Source: an uncultured Lachnospiraceae bacterium
GTDB lineage: Bacteria; Bacillota; Clostridia; Lachnospirales; Lachnospiraceae
NCBI GenBank assembly: GCA_910586585.1
Contig: CAJUKA010000084.1
Span: 1 to 17,524, forward strand
Direction: 5' to 3'
DNA length: 17,524 nucleotides
Each line of letters starts with the position of its first letter. Within the stretch, counting starts at the first letter, position 1. The notes under the pieces are model-generated. The model was given only the letters and a program-made list of their open reading frames with translations, ran no database searches and was not told the DNA's origin. The translations under genes and the position numbers were made by a program. Below are positions 1 through 6,268 of this stretch, in pieces.

Positions 1-3
1 AAT

Positions 4-41
4 CAGGCGCATTTAATCTGCATGGAGCTGGTGCATCTAAT
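4..41. repeat. Two imperfect direct repeats at the break of the methyltransferase gene
   Basis: The plus strand carries CAGGCGCATTTAAT (4-17) and CTGGTGCATCTAAT (28-41), identical at 11 of 14 positions with a 24-base period. The second copy ends where the methyltransferase reading frame stops making family sense (stop codon at 37-39). Such repeats could belong to the end of an inserted element or be a short degenerate repeat. The window ends here, so the origin cannot be decided. Confidence 0.4.
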
Positions 42-840
42 TCGCTGGACAACACCATATATCCCTGCTGTTCCTGCATGGGGAAATATCCTCTCTTTTT
101 ATCTCCCCTGCTTCTCTTGGTCTGTTGATGCCCTGCACCTTCCCATTTCCCTGTCCCGGCACCGCAACTGAATACTTGTTGCTGTCGCTGCGCCCTCTCA
201 TATATCTTGCCGCCGTGGACGGTGCAATCGGCTCTGCAATCGCAGATGCGTCATAATAATACCTGTTGGATTTGGAAAACAGGAAAACATGTTCATAACT
301 CCGTGTAGGTCTGTCCTTCACATTCTCCGGCATTGCGTTTCCCTTCTGCCAGATGATGTCACTGCGCAAATACCAGCCGGAGTCCCTTAAAGCAAACGCC
401 ACCATCCACGGAATCCCTATCATGTCCTTATTTTTGCAGCCCTTCACATTCTGTGTCAGGGAAATTTTCTGTCCGTTTCTCCCTTTTGGGTTTTTCGGAT
501 CAAGGCACGCTCCCTTACTTCCCGTACCGCAATACGAATCTGCAATATTCAGCCAGAAAGTACCGCTGTCTGAAAGTACTCTGTAAAGCTCATGAAAAAC
601 CTCCACTAACTTTTCCACATACTGCTCCGGCGTTGGCTCCCTGCCAATCTGTCCCTCCATGCCATAATCACGAAGTCCGTAATAGGGCGGCGATGTGACA
701 CAGCAATCCACACTTCTATCCGGCAGATCCTGTAATGCTGCAAGGCAGTCCTTATTAATAATGGCATTGTCCTGTACAGCCACGGTGTCCTTTGCTGCTG
801 CATACTGTAACTGTCTGTTTTCGGATACACTAATATCCAT
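37..840 (-). CDS. Site-specific DNA methyltransferase (N6-adenine or N4-cytosine, beta-type), C-terminally truncated
   Basis: This would be an amino-methyltransferase that moves a methyl group from S-adenosylmethionine to an exocyclic amino group in DNA. The 267 residues carry the catalytic motif IV as TSPPYYGLRDYG (about 49-60), preceded by NKDCLAALQDLPDRSVD, and the downstream blocks GTFWLNIADSY and SDIIWQKGNAMPENVKDRPT, all typical of the N6_N4_Mtase family. In this motif order the AdoMet-binding FxGxGT motif lies at the C-terminus. It is missing: the protein ends at RDIWCCPAN, where relatives normally go on for roughly 60-80 residues. I chose the ATG at 840 because GGAGG lies 8 bases upstream; an in-frame extension upstream has no comparable site. 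A strong terminator stands only 23 bases before the start. As read, the enzyme is probably inactive unless the remainder is restored beyond the window. Adenine versus cytosine specificity cannot be told. Confidence 0.8.
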   Translation of the reverse strand: MDISVSENRQLQYAAAKDTVAVQDNAIINKDCLAALQDLPDRSVDCCVTSPPYYGLRDYGMEGQIGREPTPEQYVEKLVEVFHELYRVLSDSGTFWLNIADSYCGTGSKGACLDPKNPKGRNGQKISLTQNVKGCKNKDMIGIPWMVAFALRDSGWYLRSDIIWQKGNAMPENVKDRPTRSYEHVFLFSKSNRYYYDASAIAEPIAPSTAARYMRGRSDSNKYSVAVPGQGNGKVQGINRPREAGEIKREDISPCRNSRDIWCCPAN

Positions 841-863
841 GTTCACCACCTCCGTTTCAGGGC

Positions 864-900
864 AAAAAAACAGCACCTAAACCCTATGGCTTAAATGCTG
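864..900 (-). terminator. Rho-independent terminator
   Basis: On the minus strand a 13-base-pair stem (ten Watson-Crick pairs and three G-U pairs by my count) closes an ATAG loop over 871-900 and is followed at once by seven T residues (864-870). The stem starts at the base after the TGA stop of the 203-residue gene. It should end the upstream transcript and insulate or reduce expression of the methyltransferase gene that begins at 840. Confidence 0.8.
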
Positions 901-1512
901 TCAGATTCCCCTCGTTTTCTGCTGTTTTATTTCATGGGCTAAATCCGGATCGTACTTTCCGTCCGCAAGGTTTTTTGTGAAAACCTCCTGCCTGCCCGTT
1001 CCAAATTCTTCATACATTGCCTTTACCGCTTCGCTTTTGATACTGTCGGTTGCAAGCTCATTCTGGGACAGCGCATAGAAAAGACTAAACTGGTTTTGCA
1101 GACGTGAACGGTGTTCGTCCAGTTTCTTCATCTGCCCATGCTCCTGCCATGACCTTTTATCCGTGCTGATACCCAGCGCTTTCAGGTAGTCAAGACAATT
1201 TTCGGAACACCTCTGTTCATCAAATTTCCATTCCTTATCCGTGTTATAGCCTCCCTGCAAAAATACTTCCAGTTGCGTTTCATCTGCACAGTACCTTGCA
1301 AAAAGTGTTGTGTTCTCCGCAAAACAACTCTCCATCCATTTTTCTTTTCCCCCGCATGTTCTTCCAAGCACAGCCATATCCTCCGCAAGTTCTTTCAATG
1401 ACAGCCAGCTCTCTTTCACTGCAAAATCAAGAAAATCCATAAAATCCATAAGTGAATTTGTCTCGCTCCCTTTGTGGTTCTCCGTCACAAGGATTATATC
1501 CGTAATATTCAT
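901..1512 (-). CDS. Hypothetical protein of conjugative element (203 aa)
   Basis: I do not recognise a family. The 203-residue protein is soluble, with no signal peptide or membrane segment. It is mostly charged and probably helical, with four scattered cysteines. Near the N-terminus it has the phrase LMDFMDFLDF, encoded by three near-identical 9-base units. I chose the ATG at 1512 because GGAGG lies 5 bases upstream; an in-frame TTG four codons earlier overlaps that ribosome binding site. The gene follows VirB4 after a 70-base gap containing a hairpin and is closed by a strong terminator. It is therefore probably the last gene of the channel operon, or of a segment of it. A role in transfer is only inferred from position. 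Confidence 0.7.
   Translation of the reverse strand: MNITDIILVTENHKGSETNSLMDFMDFLDFAVKESWLSLKELAEDMAVLGRTCGGKEKWMESCFAENTTLFARYCADETQLEVFLQGGYNTDKEWKFDEQRCSENCLDYLKALGISTDKRSWQEHGQMKKLDEHRSRLQNQFSLFYALSQNELATDSIKSEAVKAMYEEFGTGRQEVFTKNLADGKYDPDLAHEIKQQKTRGI
1423..1449. repeat. Three tandem 9-base units inside a coding region
   Basis: The plus strand reads AAAATCAAG, AAAATCCAT, AAAATCCAT in direct succession; two units are identical and the third differs at two positions. On the coding strand they give MDF-MDF-LDF in the 203-residue protein. The unit length is a multiple of three, so copy-number change would leave the frame intact. Confidence 0.7.
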
Positions 1513-1530
1513 AACAGCCTCCAATCTGTA

Positions 1531-1553
1531 GGACAGAGCCGCAAGCCCTGTCC
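1531..1553 (-). promoter_or_regulatory. Stem-loop in the leader of the 203-aa gene
   Basis: The minus strand forms GGACAGGGC - TTGCG - GCTCTGTCC, a 9-base-pair stem with one G-U pair and a five-base loop. It sits between the VirB4 stop (1583) and the ribosome binding site of the next gene. No T-run follows, so a simple terminator is unlikely. Message processing, stabilisation or translational control would fit, but the function is inferred only from structure and place. Confidence 0.55.
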
Positions 1554-1582
1554 TTAGTCCTGTATTGTCAAAGCGTGACTAT

Positions 1583-3958
1583 CTATTGCAAATCATCATT
1601 CTTTTTCTTTTCCATTGCAATCTTCTCATGGATATTTGTATTATACAGGTTATAGAGGTCCGTCCCTTTCTCAATGGTATTATCAAAAGGGATTACCACA
1701 TTCCCGCACTTCATAAGCCCCATACCGCTTGAAGTGTTGGTGACAAAGCGCAACTGTGCCTCCGACACGCCGATAACCTCCGCCATACGGGAACTGTCTG
1801 TATTCGCCTGCTTCAAAAGTGCCACAAACTCCGAGTTTGCAAGCATGGTTGTCGCTGTATAATTTTGCAGCAGGTCAACGATATTCTGCGTGATCCCGGT
1901 ACACAAACCACCCTGCTTACGCACTTTTTTCCATAACTGCTGTAAATACTTAGCGGAATACTCGGAATTTAACAGCACATGGAACTCGTCAATATAGAGC
2001 CATGTTGCAATGCCCCTCTTGCCGTTTGCAATGATACGGTTCTGTATGCTCTCCATCATTACAAGCATTGTGATAGGCGAAAGTTCCGTTCCCAAATCAC
2101 GGATTCCATAAACTGTAAAGCGGTTATCCACATCTACGTTCGTCTGGTGGTTGAAGATGTTCAGCGAACCGTTGACAAACAGTTCCAGTGACAACGCTAT
2201 ATCCTTTGCCTCGTCCTCCGGCTGGTTCATCAGTATTTCATAGAAATCGGACATGATCGGCACATATTTTTCCCTGTTCCTTGCAATCTCAATGTAGAGT
2301 TTGCGCACACAGCGGTCAATAATGGACTTCTGCCTTGAATTAAGGCTTTCCCCCATGCACTGTTCACACAGTCCAAGCATAAATTCGCCTTTTTCCCTTA
2401 TCATTCCCTTACTGTCATTTAAGTCAAGACTCCATACGTCCATGTCAAGCGGATTGACATAGTTATCCGTATAAGTTGACATATTCACCACTGTTCCGCC
2501 GTAAGTCTGTGCAATGTCAAAGTATTCATTCATCGGATCGATGACAATAATCTCATCATTGCCGGAAAGGAACACATTGCCCATTTCCATTTTACAGAAG
2601 AACGACTTGCCCGAACCGGGAACGCCAAACACAAAACCGTTGCCGTTAATCAGCTTTTTGCGGTTTCCGATATTGATGTTTTTTGACACCTGATTGATAC
2701 CGTAATAACAGCCCTGTTTGTCGTTCAGCTCCTGCACGTTGAACGGCATAAGCACGGCAAGGCTCTGTGTCAGCATGGTGCGCATGGTTTCCACCTGCCT
2801 TACGCCAATCGGCAGTGCGGTATTTAAGGACTCCCTCTGCTTCAGATAGTGTTCCTCTATCGTTACGGAGTTGCGCTTTCCTATGGTTTCAACCGTCTCC
2901 GTCATGCTGTCAAGTTCCTCTTTCGAGTCTGCCATAAGGATAATCGTTACGGACACATAATAAAGGCACTGGTCATTTTCCCTCACATCGTCCATGATTT
3001 CCTCAATCTCTTTTTTCTCAATCCGCTTGTTGTATGAGATTTCCGATGAAAAATCGTTGTTCTTGTTCCTCACACGCTGCTGCTTGATGATGTCCGACTC
3101 AATGCCGAGGTACTTCTTCTGCAAAATCTTCGTTGTCATGTCTTTTGGGATCGGCACTACATCAATGCTTGTAATCGAATGTACCGGAAGGCTTGTAATC
3201 TCATTCAGGAAACGGTCTGAAAGACTGGACGGGTATTTCTTGATGAACAATGCACGGCAGAATTTCTTTTCGTCCTTAAAATAATCCGGGTAAAACTGTA
3301 TCATGCTGTTGCACAAATCATTGCGGAAGTCCGCACCGACCTTCTTCGCCTCCCTGATGTCAAAGTCAAAGCTGTTTTCATCCCCCAAATGATAATAGTC
3401 ATACAGGACTTTAATCCTCTCATTGCCGGAAAGCGGCACGATCTCAGCGCCAAGTTCCCCGAATGCCTTATGCACCGATGCTTCAATGGTTGCAAACTGT
3501 GCTTTCGCCTCCTCAAAATTCTTGCGCTCAATGGTAATGGTAAGATAGCGCTCCTGCTCTATCCCCTGTCTGCCCTCATGGATTTTCTGTTCCATGATGT
3601 CGTTGTAAATCCTGCGGAAACCGTCATAACCGTCGTCCTGCCGCTGTAAGAACACATAATCCCTGACCTGTTCCATATCCTTGTTCTTATTGTTGATTGT
3701 GATTTTAAAACTCACATCCAGCGAATTTAAAAACTTACAGTACCGCTCAAAAATGTCAATCTGCTCTGTTTCATTTGTAGTGGTGTAATTGATGTCCTGA
3801 AAACGGTAGCACTTTGAGAAGCGGTTCTTTGCCACCTCAAAAATGCCGTTCTCTGCCACCTTCATGATCTCAATCGTCTGTTGTATGGATTTCGGAGCCT
3901 TGTAAAGTGGTTCGCTTGCTTTTTTCAGCTCCTTGAATCCGTCTGCAAATAAGCCCAA
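1583..3958 (-). CDS. virB4: VirB4-like type IV secretion ATPase (CD1110/TraE family)
   Basis: This is the large cytoplasmic ATPase that powers assembly and substrate passage of the conjugation channel. Its 791 residues fit the family. The Walker A motif is GVPGSGKS (445-452), followed by IIVIDPMNEY (470-479), and the Walker B motif is WLYIDEFH (653-660). A C-terminal segment, KKVRKQGGLCTGITQN, matches the family sensor region. The N-terminal 400 residues form the less conserved VirB4 domain, with no membrane span visible. The start is TTG at 3958, six bases after GGAGG; no in-frame ATG lies within the first 30 codons. It follows the acidic 171-residue gene after a gap with two stem-loops. PrgI and VirB4 are normally near neighbours in these elements; here three small genes separate them. 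Function is well supported; start codon fairly so. Confidence 0.95.
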   Translation of the reverse strand: MGLFADGFKELKKASEPLYKAPKSIQQTIEIMKVAENGIFEVAKNRFSKCYRFQDINYTTTNETEQIDIFERYCKFLNSLDVSFKITINNKNKDMEQVRDYVFLQRQDDGYDGFRRIYNDIMEQKIHEGRQGIEQERYLTITIERKNFEEAKAQFATIEASVHKAFGELGAEIVPLSGNERIKVLYDYYHLGDENSFDFDIREAKKVGADFRNDLCNSMIQFYPDYFKDEKKFCRALFIKKYPSSLSDRFLNEITSLPVHSITSIDVVPIPKDMTTKILQKKYLGIESDIIKQQRVRNKNNDFSSEISYNKRIEKKEIEEIMDDVRENDQCLYYVSVTIILMADSKEELDSMTETVETIGKRNSVTIEEHYLKQRESLNTALPIGVRQVETMRTMLTQSLAVLMPFNVQELNDKQGCYYGINQVSKNINIGNRKKLINGNGFVFGVPGSGKSFFCKMEMGNVFLSGNDEIIVIDPMNEYFDIAQTYGGTVVNMSTYTDNYVNPLDMDVWSLDLNDSKGMIREKGEFMLGLCEQCMGESLNSRQKSIIDRCVRKLYIEIARNREKYVPIMSDFYEILMNQPEDEAKDIALSLELFVNGSLNIFNHQTNVDVDNRFTVYGIRDLGTELSPITMLVMMESIQNRIIANGKRGIATWLYIDEFHVLLNSEYSAKYLQQLWKKVRKQGGLCTGITQNIVDLLQNYTATTMLANSEFVALLKQANTDSSRMAEVIGVSEAQLRFVTNTSSGMGLMKCGNVVIPFDNTIEKGTDLYNLYNTNIHEKIAMEKKKNDDLQ

Positions 3959-3975
3959 ATCTGACCTCCCTTTCT

Positions 3976-3991
3976 ATGCTGTTTTCAGCAT
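3976..3991 (-). promoter_or_regulatory. Small hairpin just upstream of the virB4 ribosome binding site
   Basis: The minus strand reads ATGCTG-AAAA-CAGCAT, a perfect 6-base-pair stem with a four-base loop. It ends a few bases before the GGGAGG ribosome binding site of virB4 and could affect translation or mRNA stability. Confidence 0.45.
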
Positions 3992-4002
3992 TGCCATAAG
4001 GT

Positions 4003-4030
4003 AATGCAGCCGGAGAGTCCCGGCTGCATT
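4003..4030 (-). promoter_or_regulatory. Strong stem-loop in the virB4 upstream gap
   Basis: AATGCAGCCGG and CCGGCTGCATT form a perfect 11-base-pair inverted repeat around a six-base loop. It lies midway in the 126-base gap between the acidic 171-residue gene and virB4. In the reading direction it is followed by ACCTTATGGC, not by a T-run, so it does not look like an intrinsic terminator. An mRNA processing or stability element, or a dyad operator, is possible. Confidence 0.6.
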
Positions 4031-4084
4031 GATACCGGAACTTTCCGACCAGTAACGGTCAGTCATTCCATTTATAGTTGCTTT

Positions 4085-4600
4085 TTATCGGTGTTCTGTA
4101 CGGTGTTCCTTCTCCTGTCCGTCCTTTAGCTGTTCCCTGACCTTTCGCATGGTTTCGCTGCAGTCAATCATGAGATAACTTCCGGCAGGAAGTTTTGACA
4201 CATCTCCCATGTTCTTCCCTGAACACAGATAACAATGGAAAGCGGATAAATTCACTTCATTGTCAATCTGTTCATACAGCGTCAGCTCTGCATCTTCTTC
4301 CAATGTAACAAGACCTCCGTCATTAACGAAATCATCATGATAGAATACATCGTCTATGCCCATATCCTTCATTTCTTCCGTGAGCGTCCCATGTCTGTCT
4401 GACAGGTTCAGTATGAGTTCGGAAGAATCATATTCTGCAATCCCTTCAAAGCTCACTTCCCCGCCGCCCTCTACATGGACCAGGACAAACGGCTGTCTGT
4501 TATTGACCAGCCTCTCCGCCAGTTCCCGGCTTACCGCTTCCAGAATATTGTTTTTGTCGGTCCACCCGGCTGCAAGCATTTCCCCCATACTTTTAATCAC
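4085..4600 (-). CDS. Hypothetical acidic protein between PrgI and VirB4 (171 aa)
   Basis: I cannot name a family. The protein has 171 residues and is soluble and acidic, rich in D and E (for instance GIDDVFYHDDFVND and TLEEDAELTLYEQIDNE). Phrases such as PFVLVHVEGGGEVSFEGIAEY and LPAGSYLMIDC suggest beta strands in a small alpha/beta fold. I chose the GTG at 4600 because AGGAGG lies 7 bases upstream. The same frame stays open to 5062, but that extension crosses the two micropeptide genes and the end of PrgI in another frame and is not credible. The gene lies in the channel operon directly after the micropeptides. It could be an accessory transfer factor, but that is inference from position. 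Confidence 0.75.
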   Translation of the reverse strand: MIKSMGEMLAAGWTDKNNILEAVSRELAERLVNNRQPFVLVHVEGGGEVSFEGIAEYDSSELILNLSDRHGTLTEEMKDMGIDDVFYHDDFVNDGGLVTLEEDAELTLYEQIDNEVNLSAFHCYLCSGKNMGDVSKLPAGSYLMIDCSETMRKVREQLKDGQEKEHRTEHR

Positions 4601-4611
4601 TGGATTCCCTC

Positions 4612-4701
4612 CTAATGCCTGTTTCTGTACACGGTCACGCCGATTGCTGCTGCAATGACTGATGCCACAACAGCCACGATTATTACTTTCCTCTTTTTCA
4701 T
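4612..4701 (-). CDS. Single-span membrane micropeptide, second of a tandem pair (29 aa)
   Basis: The small frame starts at ATG 4701, eight bases after AGGAG, and reads MKKRKVIIVAVVASVIAAA followed by IGVTVYRNRH. It has a positively charged start, one hydrophobic span of about 20 residues and a short basic tail, the plan of a single-pass membrane peptide. It matches the preceding 32-residue peptide in layout and in its ending (YRNRH versus YRARH), so the two look like a duplication. Its stop lies just before the AGGAGG of the 171-residue gene. A longer overlapping frame (MMHEKEESN...) starts 5 bases earlier but is hydrophilic and unlikely. Function unknown; a small partner of the secretion channel is a guess. 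Confidence 0.6.
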   Translation of the reverse strand: MKKRKVIIVAVVASVIAAAIGVTVYRNRH

Positions 4702-4734
4702 GCATCATTCTCCTTCCGCTATTTTGCGTTTTTC

Positions 4735-4833
4735 CTAATGCCTTGCCCTGTAAATGGCTGTGCCGACAACGGCTCCCACTACAACTGCAACGATCCCTGC
4801 CACAACTTTCACTGCCTTTTTCTTCATTCTCAT
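4735..4833 (-). CDS. Single-span membrane micropeptide, first of a tandem pair (32 aa)
   Basis: The frame opens at ATG 4833, overlapping the TGA of prgI as ATGA, which points to translational coupling. A second ATG two codons on is an alternative start. It reads MRMKKKAVKVVAGIVAVVV followed by GAVVGTAIYRARH: a lysine-rich start, a valine/alanine-rich span with GxxxG-like spacing, and a basic end. The next small gene repeats this plan and ending. The weak site AGGAAA precedes it, so coupling to prgI probably drives translation. I know of no named family for these. The duplicated pair, in-operon position and conserved tail argue for real genes. Confidence 0.6.
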   Translation of the reverse strand: MRMKKKAVKVVAGIVAVVVGAVVGTAIYRARH

Positions 4834-5252
4834 TTCCTGCCTTTCTTATTTTTTCTGCGTGGTTTCTGTTTCCCGCTTCCTTTTTTCCCATTCTTCTTTT
4901 TATCCGTTTTTTTCGCCGTCTCCTCCTCCATGCGGATTTCACGGATTGTTTCCTCCCCTTCGGTGGAAACATATGCGAGCGGACGGTTGGCAAAGAGCAT
5001 ACGCATCTTTCTCCCCATATACTCATAAAACCCCATGCCGTTGAACGAATAAAACCCGCCAAGCGCTATCGGTGCGGCAACCGGGATTGCCACATATACA
5101 CTGGGCGTAAGACCGATATAGCGGTACAGCAGCAGGACGATCCCGCCGCCCGCCGCAACCGAAGCCACGGAGAAGATGAGCTGTTTTGCCGTAAGCCCCA
5201 TGACAACGGATTCCTTGTAGCGGTCAATATCCTTGTTGATTTCAATTACCAT
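4830..5252 (-). CDS. prgI: PrgI family protein (VirB3-like channel component)
   Basis: PrgI-type proteins are small inner-membrane parts of Gram-positive type IV secretion systems, equivalent in place to VirB3 and found next to VirB4. This 140-residue protein opens with MVIEINKDIDRYKESVVMGL and the phrase GLTAKQLIFSV, both hallmarks of the family. Two hydrophobic spans follow (about 24-44 and 50-68), then FNGMGFYEYMGRKMR. The last 30 residues are strongly basic (lysine and arginine) and probably lie in the cytoplasm, possibly touching DNA or acidic partners. The ATG at 5252 has AGGAGG 8 bases upstream and overlaps the end of the cytosine methyltransferase gene by 11 bases. The downstream micropeptide start overlaps its stop. 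Confidence 0.92.
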   Translation of the reverse strand: MVIEINKDIDRYKESVVMGLTAKQLIFSVASVAAGGGIVLLLYRYIGLTPSVYVAIPVAAPIALGGFYSFNGMGFYEYMGRKMRMLFANRPLAYVSTEGEETIREIRMEEETAKKTDKKKNGKKGSGKQKPRRKNKKGRK

Positions 5253-6258
5253 CCTTTACACCTCCTGTTTCAATACTTTTATGCCATCCATGACCACATA
5301 CCTCCCTGCACCTGCCCGTTTCCAAATCTGCAATGCATTTTAATATCGGGTATGCCTGCTGCGGGACTACTGCATTTCCAAGTGCCGCCATGCGCACTCC
5401 CCAGTCCGCCTCCTTTTCCCTTACCCTGCTGATTTCTCCGGGTTCACTGTCCCATATTTTGTGTCCGTCCATCCACACGGGAATCCCATCAGCCATTCCA
5501 CCCATTCCGGGTTGATGCGGTACTGTCTCATATCCAGCCTGATAAGCTCTGTAAATATCTGTCTGTGTTCCCCTGTTTCCGGTTCCTTCGGCACTGTCCC
5601 TGTCTGTTCCATAACTTCCGGACTGGCGAGGATTACCATCTGCAGATCCGGCGCCCACATTTTTCCCGTCGCATTGATTTTCTTGAGTACATTTTTCTTT
5701 GTCCTGCCAAGCAGCACACTTGACCGGTCCATCGTCCCAATGCTTGCAACAGGAGTCGGGTAAGTGGGCGGTAACGAACACCCTTTTTCTTTCATGCCAC
5801 GCACCGACACTGATAGCTGGTAATACGAATGTCCTGACTTCGTATCCCGCTTCTTCCAGGTCAGAAACCGTTTTGTCGAGTCCCATTCCCAGAAATCCAG
5901 CAACATTTTCTCCAAGCACCCAAGCGGGGGCAATTTCCCTGATGACTCTGAGCATTTCCGGCCAGAGATAACGCTCATCGTCAAATCCCCTCCTTTTTCC
6001 TGCGTAGGAAAAAGGCTGGCAGGGGAATCCCCCTGTAATGAGCGTGACATTTTTTCGTTTTGTCCTTTCATATAACACCTTCCTCGTAAGTTCTTTGATG
6101 TCCAAAAATCTTGGGACATCCCTCCAGTATTTTTCCAGTACATCATTTTGAAACTTTCCCTGTTCACACTGGGCGATGGTCCTGAACCCCGCCGCCTCCG
6201 CCGCAATGTCCAGTCCTCCAATCCCGGTAAACAGGCTGATGTGCGTCAATTCCTCCAT
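5242..6258 (-). CDS. DNA (cytosine-5) methyltransferase, apparently orphan
   Basis: The enzyme should methylate carbon 5 of cytosine in a specific DNA site. Of its 338 residues, motif I is LFTGIGGLD (9-17), motif IV with the catalytic cysteine is GGFPCQPFS (76-84, C80), motif VI is ENV (117-119), motif VIII is HERKRVF (155-161) and motif X is LGNAVVPQQ near residue 295. Motif VIII usually begins with Q; here it is H. The target recognition region (about 170-280) is short and hydrophilic. Start: ATG 6258, ten bases after the upstream stop, with AGGAAG as ribosome binding site. No restriction endonuclease lies nearby, so the likely job is to protect the element from recipient restriction. It interrupts the usual VirB6-to-PrgI stretch of the transfer operon. 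The target sequence cannot be read from the protein. Confidence 0.93.
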   Translation of the reverse strand: MEELTHISLFTGIGGLDIAAEAAGFRTIAQCEQGKFQNDVLEKYWRDVPRFLDIKELTRKVLYERTKRKNVTLITGGFPCQPFSYAGKRRGFDDERYLWPEMLRVIREIAPAWVLGENVAGFLGMGLDKTVSDLEEAGYEVRTFVLPAISVGAWHERKRVFVTAHLPDSCCKHWDDGPVKCAAWQDKEKCTQENQCDGKNVGAGSADGNPRQSGSYGTDRDSAEGTGNRGTQTDIYRAYQAGYETVPHQPGMGGMADGIPVWMDGHKIWDSEPGEISRVREKEADWGVRMAALGNAVVPQQAYPILKCIADLETGRCREVCGHGWHKSIETGGVKDGN

Positions 6259-6268
6259 TGTTCACTTC

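Noticed and set aside
1..36. Group II intron boundary interrupting the methyltransferase
   Set aside because: The typical GTGYG intron start is not present at the break and too little sequence is available; any insertion type remains open.
4003..4030. Intrinsic terminator before virB4
   Set aside because: The stem is strong but the following minus-strand bases are ACCTTATGGC with no T-run, so it is reported as a stem-loop of unknown role.
4601..5062. N-terminal extension of the acidic 171-residue gene to give a 325-codon open frame
   Set aside because: It runs antiphase through prgI and both micropeptides, has low-complexity basic composition, and a good ribosome binding site with GTG exists at 4600.
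4662..5432. Plus-strand open frame of 256 codons
   Set aside because: It lies opposite prgI, the micropeptides and the cytosine methyltransferase; composition is that of an antisense shadow and no family is recognisable.
5421..6221. Minus-strand open frame of 266 codons
   Set aside because: It overlaps the cytosine methyltransferase in another frame; that gene has all catalytic motifs, while this frame shows none.
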